Origin: Polyangiaceae bacterium
GTDB lineage: Bacteria; Myxococcota_A; Polyangia; Polyangiales; Polyangiaceae
DNA: 16,539 bases
Assembly: GCA_025934595.1 (NCBI GenBank)
Contig: JAICXU010000008.1
Location: forward strand, 1 to 16,539
Direction of reading: 5' to 3'
Below the pieces are notes generated by a model. That model saw only the letters and a list, made by a program, of their open reading frames with translations. It was not told the DNA's origin and did not search any database. Shown here one piece after another: positions 1 to 6,602 of this stretch. Position numbers and translations under genes: made by a program. The stretch's first letter is position 1; each line of letters starts with the position of its first letter.

Positions 1-860
1 CTCGCGTTGCCGCGAAGCTTTTGCGGCAGATCCGCGATCCCGATCATCGGACCGGTCGAGAGGAGCACCGCGCGTTCGACTGCGTTCTCGAGCGCGCGCA
101 CGTTGCCCGGCCACGCGTAGTCACGAAGGGCACGGAGCGCTTCGTCGGTGAAGCCACGCATGTCGCCACGGCCTGCACGCTCCGCGCACGTCTTCAAGAA
201 GTGATTTGCGAGGAGCGTGATGTCTTGTGGCCGATCGCGAAGAGCGGGCAATTCCACGTGGATCACGTTGAGTCGATAGAAGAGGTCCTCGCGAAAGCGA
301 CCGGCCTTCACTTCGTTCTCGAGATTGCGATTCGTGGCCGCGACGACGCGGATGTCGCATTTCACCGCGCGCGACTCACCGACGGGCGTGTACTCGCGCT
401 GCTGGAGCAAACGGAGAAGCTTGACTTGCACCGTGAGCGGAAGCTCGCCGACCTCGTCGAGGAAGAGCGTGCCTCCTTCCGCCGACGCCACGTGTCCGCG
501 ACGCGCCGAAACCGCGCCGGTGAACGATCCCTTCGTGTGACCGAACAGCTCGCTCTCGATCAAATTCTCCGGAATCGCGCCGCAGTTGATCGTGATGAGG
601 GGCGCATCTTTGCGCGGGCTCGCATCGTGAAGCGCGGCGACGATGAGCTCTTTGCCCGTGCCGCTCTCGCCGGTGATGAGGACCGTGCACGCCGACGCCG
701 CGACGCGCTCGATCACCTGCAAGACCATCTTCACCGACGGATGGTTGCCGATGATCTTTCCGCGGCTCGTCGGACGCAGCGTGCTGCGCACCGGCCGCAC
801 GCTGGTATCCGGCTCGTCGTCGAAAGAGTCGTGCAGCACCGGCAAAGCAATTTCGTTCAT
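1..860 (-). CDS. Sigma-54-dependent transcriptional activator, NtrC type (C-terminus beyond window)
   Basis: AAA+ activator that would use ATP hydrolysis to open promoters held by sigma-54 RNA polymerase. The visible 286 residues start MNEIALPVLHD and contain a short N-terminal region of about 40 residues with no receiver domain, then the AAA+ core: Walker A GESGTGKE (about 64-71), the sigma-54 contact loop as GSFTGA (111-116, usual GAFTGA), and Walker B TLFLDE (131-136), continuing through RDRPQD to DLPQKLRGNA at the edge. The Fis-type DNA-binding helices must lie off the window. I chose the ATG at 858-860 because GGAG (minus strand, 870-873) sits 9 bases upstream; another in-frame ATG at 906-908 has no such site. 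It follows fliA on the same strand after 162 bases, so it may be a flagellar class activator (FleQ/FlrC-like role); that role is inferred from context. Confidence 0.9.
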   Translation of the reverse strand, partial: MNEIALPVLHDSFDDEPDTSVRPVRSTLRPTSRGKIIGNHPSVKMVLQVIERVAASACTVLITGESGTGKELIVAALHDASPRKDAPLITINCGAIPENLIESELFGHTKGSFTGAVSARRGHVASAEGGTLFLDEVGELPLTVQVKLLRLLQQREYTPVGESRAVKCDIRVVAATNRNLENEVKAGRFREDLFYRLNVIHVELPALRDRPQDITLLANHFLKTCAERAGRGDMRGFTDEALRALRDYAWPGNVRALENAVERAVLLSTGPMIGIADLPQKLRGNA

Positions 861-875
861 GATGAGCGGCTCCAA

Positions 876-889
876 GTGGCACTTGCCAC
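876..889. promoter_or_regulatory. Inverted repeat in the leader of the sigma-54 activator gene
   Basis: GTGGCA-CT-TGCCAC is a perfect 6-bp inverted repeat with a 2-base spacer. It lies 2 bases upstream of the Shine-Dalgarno site of the sigma-54 activator. It could be a repressor or autoregulator operator, or a small hairpin hindering ribosome access. The two TGGCA arms recall a sigma-54 -24 box, but no -12 element lies at the correct distance on either strand. Confidence 0.4.
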
Positions 890-933
890 GTTGCAGACCT
901 CCATCCATTTCACGAACAATGCCAAACGTAAGT

Positions 934-949
934 GCTTGAAATTTCAAGC
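934..949. promoter_or_regulatory. 16-bp perfect palindrome between fliA and the sigma-54 activator
   Basis: GCTTGAAATTTCAAGC is a perfect 16-bp palindrome with no loop, AT-rich at its centre. It lies 73 bases upstream of the activator ATG and 74 bases after the fliA stop. The loop-free symmetry suits a dimeric DNA-binding protein better than an RNA terminator. Its protein partner is unknown. Confidence 0.45.
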
Positions 950-988
950 TAGTGGGTCGCGATCGCCCCCGCATTTCGGCTGCGCTCT

Positions 989-1004
989 GGGTCTTTTTCG
1001 ACCC
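989..1004 (-). terminator. Weak hairpin after fliA
   Basis: On the minus strand GGGTC-GAAAAA-GACCC forms a 5-bp stem about 20 bases after the fliA stop. There is no following T-run, so intrinsic termination would be poor. It may only attenuate transcription between fliA and the downstream activator. Confidence 0.2.
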
Positions 1005-1022
1005 CGTGGGTAACTTGTGACG

Positions 1023-1781
1023 TCATTCTCTTCCGATTCCGGCGCGGAGCCGATGCACGGCTTCGGTGTGGAGCTGCGATACGCGCGATTCGGTGACGCC
1101 GAGCACGTCGCCGATTTCGCGGAGCGTGCAGTCTTCTTGGTAGTAGAGCGCGAGCACTTGCTGAAGGCGCGGAGGCAACGTTCCGATCGCGCGGGCGAGC
1201 GCGCTCGAGAGAAGACGGCCGCCCTCGCTGGAGTCGTCGCTGCCTGGCATGTTGTCGAGGTGCACCATCTCGAGGCGCACCATTCCCGCCGCGGCGATGT
1301 CGGTCAGCGTCTGACGATACTGCTCCTCGGTCATGCCGAGCACGTTTGCGATCTCTTCTTCCTCCGGCGCGCGTCCGAGACTCTGCGACAAGCCGCCGAT
1401 CGCGCGCGCGATGAGGCGCGACGCTTTTCGGGTCGATCGCGACGCGGGATCGAGACCGCGCAAGTAATCGAGCATCGCGCCCTTGACGCGATAGAGAGCG
1501 TAGGCTTCGAACTCGTTCTCCGGCATGTCGGGCTGCGCGCGCCGAAACGCTTCGATGAGGCCGATCCAGCCGTAGCTCACGAGATCACCGACCGTGACCT
1601 CGCTCGGGACGCGGCGGGCAAGACGCATCGCCGTGCGACGAACGAGCGGCAGGAATCGATCGTAGTCTGCGCGGCTGAGAGCACGAGCCGCGGCCGCATC
1701 TCGTTGTCGAAGTATTCGTGCTGCCATCATTGGGTCCTCGATCCGTTCTGCGCGTGCCATCAAAGTCTCGACCACGGCCAT
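1023..1781 (-). CDS. fliA: FliA-like RNA polymerase sigma-28 factor
   Basis: Group 3 sigma factor that in flagellated bacteria directs RNA polymerase to late flagellar, motor and chemotaxis promoters. At 252 residues it is close to the usual FliA length (about 240). Region 2 is clear: DLVSYGWIGLIEAF (66-79) and FEAYALYRVKGAMLDYLRGLD (91-111), the FliA-type 'RI+GAMLD-LR--DW' pattern. Region 3 covers about 118-165 and region 4 ends with the helix-turn-helix LREIGDVLGVTESRVSQLHTEA (220-241). The start is uncertain. The first ATG (1781) has no good ribosome site, while the ATG at 1730 (residue 18) is preceded by GAGGACCCA, almost the same leader as flgM, so the protein may be 235 residues. Divergent from flgM-flgN, its probable antagonist and chaperone pair. 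Confidence 0.9.
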   Translation of the reverse strand: MAVVETLMARAERIEDPMMAARILRQRDAAAARALSRADYDRFLPLVRRTAMRLARRVPSEVTVGDLVSYGWIGLIEAFRRAQPDMPENEFEAYALYRVKGAMLDYLRGLDPASRSTRKASRLIARAIGGLSQSLGRAPEEEEIANVLGMTEEQYRQTLTDIAAAGMVRLEMVHLDNMPGSDDSSEGGRLLSSALARAIGTLPPRLQQVLALYYQEDCTLREIGDVLGVTESRVSQLHTEAVHRLRAGIGRE

Positions 1782-1903
1782 TGCACGGACGGATCCAACT
1801 CACGCAACGACACACCCGCGCGAGCTACGGCACGTTAAGCTCGAAGATCGCGGGCCCGCGCGGCGGCGCAGACGCGAGGCGGCTCCATTCCAGGCGCGGA
1901 TCG

Positions 1904-1940
1904 AGCGTCAACGCGCCGATGCTGCCAACGGCTTGACGCT
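1904..1940. promoter_or_regulatory. Long inverted repeat in the fliA-flgM divergent region
   Basis: AGCGTCAA (1904-1911) and TTGACGCT (1933-1940) are perfect 8-bp inverted arms separated by 21 bases, in the 259-base region between the divergent fliA and flgM starts. The right arm contains TTGACG, which could be a -35 box, but no good -10 follows at 16-18 bases. A run of 8 T lies at 1960-1967. I see no sigma-28 promoter (TAAA-N15-GCCGATAA) here. This could be a shared operator or a leader hairpin. Confidence 0.3.
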
Positions 1941-2040
1941 GGGTCGGTGACGCCGGCGGTTTTTTTTCAAGATTCCTTCGATGTCGACCGTTCCTCGGAT
2001 ACGCACCTTCTCGAAGGGGGGCGGGTAGTCTGAGGACCCG

Positions 2041-2187
2041 ATGAAAATCACGGACGCCTACACCCAAATGTCGAGCGCGAAGGTCGAGCGCCTGCGTGCT
2101 GCGATCAAGGATGGCTCGTTCCATGTCGACGCGAACAAGATCGCAAACAAGCTCCTCGATCATGAGCGCCGAAGAAATTCTCGCTGA
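2041..2187 (+). CDS. flgM: Minimal FlgM-like anti-sigma-28 factor
   Basis: A 48-residue protein beginning MKITDAYTQMSS and ending HERRRNSR. The segment SAKVERLRAAIKDGSFHVDA followed by NKIANKLLDHE matches the C-terminal sigma-28-binding part of FlgM, whose typical form is 'V--LR--I--G-Y-VD--KIA--L'. FlgM holds FliA inactive until the hook is complete and is then exported. Typical FlgM is about 90-100 residues, so the flexible N-terminal half carrying the export signal is very short here. The start is fixed by an in-frame TAG at 2026-2028 and by GAGGA (2032-2036) four bases before the ATG. It overlaps the next gene by 26 bases and lies divergent from fliA, which supports the assignment. Function is inferred from motif and context. 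Confidence 0.75.
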   Translation: MKITDAYTQMSSAKVERLRAAIKDGSFHVDANKIANKLLDHERRRNSR

Positions 2188-2482
2188 GCTCGAGCGGGTG
2201 CTCGCCGTCGAGCGGGAAGCGATCCGCGCCGCGGATGCGGACGCGTTTCTCGAAGCGGCGACGCAAAAAGAGAAGCTTGCGGCCGACCTCGTCGAGGCAG
2301 GCGCGTGGACGCGCGCGGACATGGCCGAGGGCCTCGGGAGGCTCGTCGAAGACTTGCGCAACAACGGAGCCCTGCTCGCGGAAGCGCGCGACCGCCTTCG
2401 CGATGTGATCGCCGCGCTCCATGGATCGCGTTCCGCGGAGAGCATGCGCAAGATCGCGGTGCGGTTGTCGGTGAGGCGGTAA
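2162..2482 (+). CDS. flgN: FlgN-like flagellar export chaperone
   Basis: A 106-residue, almost wholly alpha-helical, charged protein (MSAEEILAELERVLAVEREA at the start, then ADADAFLEAATQKEKLAADL). Heptad-like Leu/Glu/Arg patterns and the 'EREA---D---F--A---KE-L---L' arrangement resemble FlgN, the chaperone for the hook-filament junction proteins FlgK and FlgL. It is shorter than typical FlgN (about 140). The start at 2162 lies inside flgM, in a different frame and with no Shine-Dalgarno site, so translation is probably coupled to flgM. FlgM followed by FlgN is a standard flagellar gene order, and this carries much of the weight because small helical chaperones are weakly conserved. A generic coiled-coil protein is the alternative. 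Confidence 0.65.
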   Translation: MSAEEILAELERVLAVEREAIRAADADAFLEAATQKEKLAADLVEAGAWTRADMAEGLGRLVEDLRNNGALLAEARDRLRDVIAALHGSRSAESMRKIAVRLSVRR

Positions 2483-2563
2483 AGGGTCGCCTGTCTTCGC
2501 TCGCGCAAAACGACGAGAAATCCGGTTCCCTTTTCGGGCCGCCGAAGCGAAGATGCCGCCGAG

Positions 2564-3013
2564 ATGCAAATTCTTCGATGCGCAGAACGCGTGACCTTTC
2601 TCCGGGGTTGCGCGTTCTTTTTTTTGTGCGCGTCGGCGTGTGGAAATTCACCGCAAGACGTGCCGAGCGCGGTCATCGAGGCAGACCCGAAATCGATTTG
2701 CGCCGGTGACGATTACGCGACGTCGATCACGTTGAACGCAAAAGAGTCCGCGCCGCATCTCACGCTCGTCGCCACGAAACCGGATCCCAACGAGCCGCCC
2801 CTTCAATTCACGTGGTCGTTCGCGGGAGCGCCGATGCAATTCGCGACCGGCGACAATCACACGCCGATCACGGTCGTCCAGACGACCGGCGACCGGCCGC
2901 TCGAGGTCGCCCTTCATGTCGTGAACGGCGAAGGCTCCTCGACCGACGCCTTGCAGACGATTTCGATCACGCAAGTCGACGCCGACGGGAATTGTCCGCG
3001 ATCGGGTCCGTGA
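2564..3013 (+). CDS. Putative lipoprotein, first gene of the FadL-type cluster
   Basis: A 149-residue protein with a lipoprotein signal: hydrophobic FLRGCAFFFLCASAC with the lipid-anchor Cys at residue 26 (ASAC lipobox), then a small domain rich in beta-strand patterns. The mature part (ESAPHLTLVATKPDPN..., LQFTWSFAGAP, LEVALHVVNGEGSSTDALQTISI) looks like a PKD/Ig-like fold, with the 'F-WSF' and 'V-V-NG-G' features of such domains, though I would not assign a family firmly. A GTG at 2591 (residue 10) would give a shorter signal peptide and is an alternative start. Eight consecutive T at 2618-2625 encode part of the signal. The stop overlaps the next ATG by one base (TGATG), so it is probably co-translated with the outer-membrane protein. 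Confidence 0.75.
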   Translation: MQILRCAERVTFLRGCAFFFLCASACGNSPQDVPSAVIEADPKSICAGDDYATSITLNAKESAPHLTLVATKPDPNEPPLQFTWSFAGAPMQFATGDNHTPITVVQTTGDRPLEVALHVVNGEGSSTDALQTISITQVDADGNCPRSGP

Positions 3014-4317
3014 TGCGCGCACGATTCCTCGTTCCCACCGCCGTCGCCGTCCTCGAGATTTCCTCGTGGACATCGAGCGCGCGCGCGGATGCAGGCATGG
3101 CGTTCAGCGAATCATCGCGCGCCGCGGCGCTCGGCGATGCGGTGAGCGCACGTCCCGGTGACGCGACGACGATGCTCGAAAATCCCGCCGGCCTCGCCGA
3201 TTTGCGCGAGCCTGTCGTCGTGCTCGGCGGTCACGCCGATCATCTGTCGCAATGGTACGCGCGTGCGGGCGAGCCTCGCGAGGACTCGAGCCGCACGTTC
3301 GGCGGTTTCAGCTTCGCGGCGGGGACGCCGCTGCCCGGTCCCACGTTCTTGAAGCGCATTCGCGTGGGCCTCGCGCTCGACGTTCCTGCCGCTTACATTT
3401 TGCGCGTCGACGTTCCCGTTCGCTACGACACGCCGCAGTCGCCGCTCTACGATGGTCGTCCCGATCGCATGAGCGGTCTCGGCGCGATCGCGTTCGAAGC
3501 GACAAAATGGCTGAATTTCGGGGCCGGCGTGGCGATCACGCCTTCGCTCGATACGCCCACCGACGTGCAATACGTCGCGGGTCGCGACAAGAGCGTCGAC
3601 AAGAGCGTCGAGGTCCGCCTCGATCGATCGCTCGACATGAGCGTCGCGCCGTTCATCGGCATGCGCGCCGAGCCGCTGCCGGATCTCGGTGTCGCCGTCG
3701 CGTATCGCACCGCGCAGTTTTCGCGCGCCCAGGGAAGCCAGCGCACGACGGCGGGCGGAATCGTCGCGGACGATCCGATCGACTTCTACGAGTTCTGGGA
3801 TCCGGCGATGCTCACGTTCGGCGCGAGGCTCGGTCGCGGACATGGTTGGTCGCTCTCGACCGACCTCGTGTGGAACCGGTGGAGCAATTTCAAAACGGGA
3901 TTCGACACCGATCCATCGCCCGTCTTTCACGACGCGGTGACGCTGAAGAGCGGCGTCGAATACGCGAAGAAGTTTTGGGCGCTGCGTGGCGGCTTCGCGT
4001 TCGATCCTTCGCCGATCCCCGAGCAGACCAGCGACACGAACTACGTCGGCGCCGACGCGGTGTCTCTTTCGCTCGGCGGCGGTCTCGATTTCCGCAGATT
4101 GATCCACATGCCGTTTTCGATCGACGGCCATCTTCGCGGTCGCTTCGGCGCGAAGCAAACCGCGCACAAAGACGTGAACGAGCTCTCCGACGCAGACGCC
4201 GACGCGCCCGGCAAGCAAATCGGAAATCTCGGATTCCCTGGATTTTCCAGTCGATCGACGATCGTGCAAGCCGGGCTCACCCTCACCATCTTCGTCGGAA
4301 AGGAGCACGCGCCATGA
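3013..4317 (+). CDS. FadL/OmpP1/TodX-type outer-membrane protein, copy 1
   Basis: A 434-residue outer-membrane beta-barrel of the family that takes long-chain fatty acids, aromatic hydrocarbons and other hydrophobic molecules across the outer membrane. A signal peptide ends near SSARA (25). The N-terminal plug has the family NPAG motif (57-60) after ALGDAVSARPGDATTMLE. Later come alternating amphipathic strands and the typical LVWNRWSNF (285-293) and GGFAFDPSPIPEQTSDTNYV (326-345) segments, the latter like the 'GYAYD-SPVPD' strand of TodX/FadL. The C-terminal strand IVQAGLTLTIFVGKEHAP is slightly unusual because it continues past the expected final aromatic. The ATG overlaps the lipoprotein stop by one base; no separate ribosome site is visible. 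Paralogous with the next gene (shared 'A-ALG--A-RPGD', NP-G and WNRWS). Substrate unknown. Confidence 0.88.
   Translation: MRARFLVPTAVAVLEISSWTSSARADAGMAFSESSRAAALGDAVSARPGDATTMLENPAGLADLREPVVVLGGHADHLSQWYARAGEPREDSSRTFGGFSFAAGTPLPGPTFLKRIRVGLALDVPAAYILRVDVPVRYDTPQSPLYDGRPDRMSGLGAIAFEATKWLNFGAGVAITPSLDTPTDVQYVAGRDKSVDKSVEVRLDRSLDMSVAPFIGMRAEPLPDLGVAVAYRTAQFSRAQGSQRTTAGGIVADDPIDFYEFWDPAMLTFGARLGRGHGWSLSTDLVWNRWSNFKTGFDTDPSPVFHDAVTLKSGVEYAKKFWALRGGFAFDPSPIPEQTSDTNYVGADAVSLSLGGGLDFRRLIHMPFSIDGHLRGRFGAKQTAHKDVNELSDADADAPGKQIGNLGFPGFSSRSTIVQAGLTLTIFVGKEHAP
3586..3609 (+). repeat. 12-bp tandem duplication inside FadL-type copy 1
   Basis: GACAAGAGCGTC occurs twice in tandem without a mismatch, giving DKSVDKSVE in the protein near residue 195. 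It probably lies in a loop between barrel strands and looks like a recent slippage duplication that kept the frame. Confidence 0.6.
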
Positions 4318-5633
4318 AGGCACGCGCGCTCCTCTTCGCGTTGCCGCTCGCGCTCTTCGTTTCGAGCGAGGCCCGCGCCGGCATCGAAGACACGTTCGGT
4401 CTCGGTCCGCGGGCGATGGCGCTCGGCGGATCGTATGCGGCGCGCCCCGGCGACTATGCGTCTGCGTATTACAACCCGGGAGGGATCGCGCCCGGTGGAA
4501 GCGTGGCCGAGCACGGAGGCTTCTCGGATTTTTCCGCCGCGTTCGTCTACGCGCATCCCACGCTTCGCGTGACGGGAGCGAACGGCGGAAACATTCCCAC
4601 CGCGAACGTGAGCGACACGGCGGGGCTGATCCTCGGCTCGCGTTTCAGCGTCGGGCAGCCGCTTCATCTCGACGGTCTCGACATGGCGTTCTCGGTCTAC
4701 TTGCCCGCGCATCTCTTCGAGTGGCAGATCCGACCCGACGACGACATGCAGTGGGCGCTTCTCACCGATCGCACGCAAGTGATCTCGGCGCATCTCGGCA
4801 TGGGCTATCGCGTCACGCGTTGGCTCTCGCTCGGCGCGAGCCTGCGCGCATCGTTCGACGTGCAGACGCTGGTGCGTGGACAAGTGACGAACGTCGCGCT
4901 CGCCCAAGATCCGAAGAGCGGCAACACCGTCGTGAAGACGAGCACGACGCTCGGCACCGACGCGCAAGTCTACGGGCGCGTCTCGCCGATCTTCGGCGCC
5001 ATGGTGACGCCGATCGACGAGCTCCGATTCGGCTTGGTTTATCGGCAAAGGAGCTTCATCGACGATTACGGCAACACGCGTATCAGCGGCGTGCCCGACC
5101 TCGGCGACATGGGCTACACGCACCGATTCGCGCATTACTTCGAGCCGAGCGAGCTCACGTTCGCGGCGTCGGTCGACGTTTGCGAATGCATCAGCCTATC
5201 GGCCGACCTCACGTGGAATCGCTGGAGCGAGGCGTACTCCACCAATCGCAACGCGTTTCCGAGCTTGCAATGGGGCGACACGTGGACGCCGGCGTTCGGT
5301 GCGCGCTTTCACGACGGGCCGTATTCGATCATGACCGGCTATCGATTCCAGAAGTCGCCGCTCGACGACTTCGGCGGCCCGTCCAACCTCCTCGACAACG
5401 ATCGTCACGTCGTCTCGCTCGGCGGTGAGGTCAACTTGAACGACTTTTGGCCCAGCATCGATGCCCGCATCACCGCGTCGGTCGCTTACGTGATCTTGGT
5501 CGAGCGATCCGAGACGAAAAACTTCGAGCTCTTCCAGAGCGACGCCGCGCTGCAATCGAACGCGGGCTATCCTTCGTACAGCTACGGCGGGCACGCGCTC
5601 GCGACGCAGATCGGCGTGGAGGCACACTGGTGA
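4314..5633 (+). CDS. FadL/OmpP1/TodX-type outer-membrane protein, copy 2
   Basis: A 439-residue beta-barrel, second member of the pair. The signal peptide is MKARALLFALPLALFVSSEARA (cleavage near 22), then GLGPRAMALGGSYAARPGDYASAYYNPGG with the family motif as NPGG (54-57). The strand LTWNRWSEAY (299-308) matches copy 1, and the YRFQKSPLDDFGGPSNLLDNDRHVVSLGG stretch is the expected late-barrel region. It ends in ATQIGVEAHW with a terminal aromatic, the normal outer-membrane targeting signal. A Cys pair (VDVCEC) precedes the WNRWS strand, possibly a local disulfide. AAAGGAG at 4299-4305 lies 8 bases before the ATG, inside the previous gene, and the ATGA overlap is 4 bases. The reading frame stays open far upstream (from 3252), but the Shine-Dalgarno site and signal peptide fix the start here. 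Substrate unknown. Confidence 0.88.
   Translation: MKARALLFALPLALFVSSEARAGIEDTFGLGPRAMALGGSYAARPGDYASAYYNPGGIAPGGSVAEHGGFSDFSAAFVYAHPTLRVTGANGGNIPTANVSDTAGLILGSRFSVGQPLHLDGLDMAFSVYLPAHLFEWQIRPDDDMQWALLTDRTQVISAHLGMGYRVTRWLSLGASLRASFDVQTLVRGQVTNVALAQDPKSGNTVVKTSTTLGTDAQVYGRVSPIFGAMVTPIDELRFGLVYRQRSFIDDYGNTRISGVPDLGDMGYTHRFAHYFEPSELTFAASVDVCECISLSADLTWNRWSEAYSTNRNAFPSLQWGDTWTPAFGARFHDGPYSIMTGYRFQKSPLDDFGGPSNLLDNDRHVVSLGGEVNLNDFWPSIDARITASVAYVILVERSETKNFELFQSDAALQSNAGYPSYSYGGHALATQIGVEAHW
5618..5622 (+). promoter_or_regulatory. Ribosome binding site deciding the GTG start at 5630
   Basis: GGAGG lies inside the end of the second FadL-type gene, 7 bases before GTG at 5630. With the GTGA stop/start overlap it supports GTG 5630 over an in-frame ATG far upstream at 5447. 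Confidence 0.7.
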
Positions 5634-6580
5634 CTGCCCAACCGAACAAGTATCTGTCCGTATCGACACTCCTGGCGGGCGTCGGCATCGCAGCGGCGGC
5701 GGTGTGCTGCGGCCCCGACGCGTCGAAGGTCACGGCGTTGCGCACGGATCATTGCCCCGTCGGGGGCTGCGTCGATGCGAGCGTGTTCGATGCGGGACCT
5801 CTGATCATTCCGCCCGAGCCTCTCGAAAATTGGGACACGACGAACGAAGGCCCGCTTTCCGGCATTTTTGCCGTCGAGGCGACGATCGACGCACGCGTCG
5901 TCGTGCCGGTTCGATTGAAGCAGCTGCTTCGCCTGCGCATCGTGCAGCAAGGCACGACCATCCACGACAAGACGACGCTCTGCGCGTTCAAGCTGCCCGT
6001 CGTGCAAAACGTGGCGTCGCTCGAGATTCCGCCGCTGCTCCAGCAAGTCATCGCGCAAAAGAGCACCGAGGATCAGGGGCCGTATTTGTCGAGCGGCGCG
6101 GTGGTGAATGCGGGCTATTCGCCGCCACCGTTTCGTGTCGTCGTCGGAGCGAGTCTTCCGAATCCCGCGACGGACCCGCTGCCGTCGATGAGCGACCTCA
6201 CGAATGCGATCGACGAAGACAAGGACGGCAACCCCGGCGTGACGCTTCTCGCGAACGTGCTCACCTGCACGCAGCAACAAAACTTGTACGTCGCGCTTCG
6301 CGTCACCGGAAATCTGACCGGCACCGTGCTCACGCCCGACGTCATCACGGGCAAGGTCGACATCGGCTTCGACGAATCGATCCTCGGCTACAGCGACGAC
6401 TGCCTGTCGACGGCGGCACAAATCCAAATCGTGATCACACCGGGCAGCCCCTTCCGCGCCGAGCGCACGAGCGCCGCCGCCGACGACATCGACGGCAACG
6501 GCAACGTGTCGTGCCCCGAGCTCGTCGCCCACGCGACCGATCTCTTCCCCGATTGGAACGATCTCACCCCTGGCGACTGA
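5630..6580 (+). CDS. Putative lipoprotein with Asp/Gly/Asn calcium-type loops, last gene of the FadL-type cluster
   Basis: A 316-residue protein starting at GTG. The N-terminus TLLAGVGIAAAAVCC followed by GPD is a lipoprotein-like signal with Cys at 26 or 27. The mature part is mostly beta-strand-like (VEATIDARVVVPVRLKQLL, IQIVITPGSP) and carries two acidic segments resembling calcium-binding loops: DEDKDGNPG (195-203) and DIDGNGNVS near 286-294, the second close to the 'DxDGNGxIxxxE' EF-hand/dockerin loop pattern. Five further cysteines (DHC, GGC, LCAF, LTC, DDC) and one near the C-terminus (SCPEL) suggest periplasmic disulfides. I recognise no family. It overlaps the second FadL-type gene by 4 bases, so it may be its accessory protein on the periplasmic face or on the cell surface. 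Confidence 0.75.
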   Translation: MTAQPNKYLSVSTLLAGVGIAAAAVCCGPDASKVTALRTDHCPVGGCVDASVFDAGPLIIPPEPLENWDTTNEGPLSGIFAVEATIDARVVVPVRLKQLLRLRIVQQGTTIHDKTTLCAFKLPVVQNVASLEIPPLLQQVIAQKSTEDQGPYLSSGAVVNAGYSPPPFRVVVGASLPNPATDPLPSMSDLTNAIDEDKDGNPGVTLLANVLTCTQQQNLYVALRVTGNLTGTVLTPDVITGKVDIGFDESILGYSDDCLSTAAQIQIVITPGSPFRAERTSAAADDIDGNGNVSCPELVAHATDLFPDWNDLTPGD

Positions 6581-6602
6581 TTTTTCCGGACGTCGAGCGT
6601 CG

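Noticed and set aside
876..925. Possible sigma-54 promoters (TGGCA motifs) upstream of the activator
   Set aside because: In each case the -12 GC dinucleotide is not 10 bases after the -24 GG, and sigma-54 promoters do not tolerate other spacing.
21..1013. A 330-codon plus-strand frame opposite the sigma-54 activator
   Set aside because: The minus strand encodes an unmistakable AAA+ sigma-54 activator. The plus frame is its mirror image.
1825..2676. A 283-codon minus-strand frame opposite flgM and flgN
   Set aside because: Serine/arginine-rich composition, no motif or ribosome site, and the plus-strand genes explain the region better.
3252..4313. A long in-frame extension upstream of the second FadL-type gene (793 codons in total)
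   Set aside because: It overprints the first FadL-type gene with an Arg/Ala-rich non-protein-like sequence. The signal peptide and Shine-Dalgarno site place the true start at 4314.
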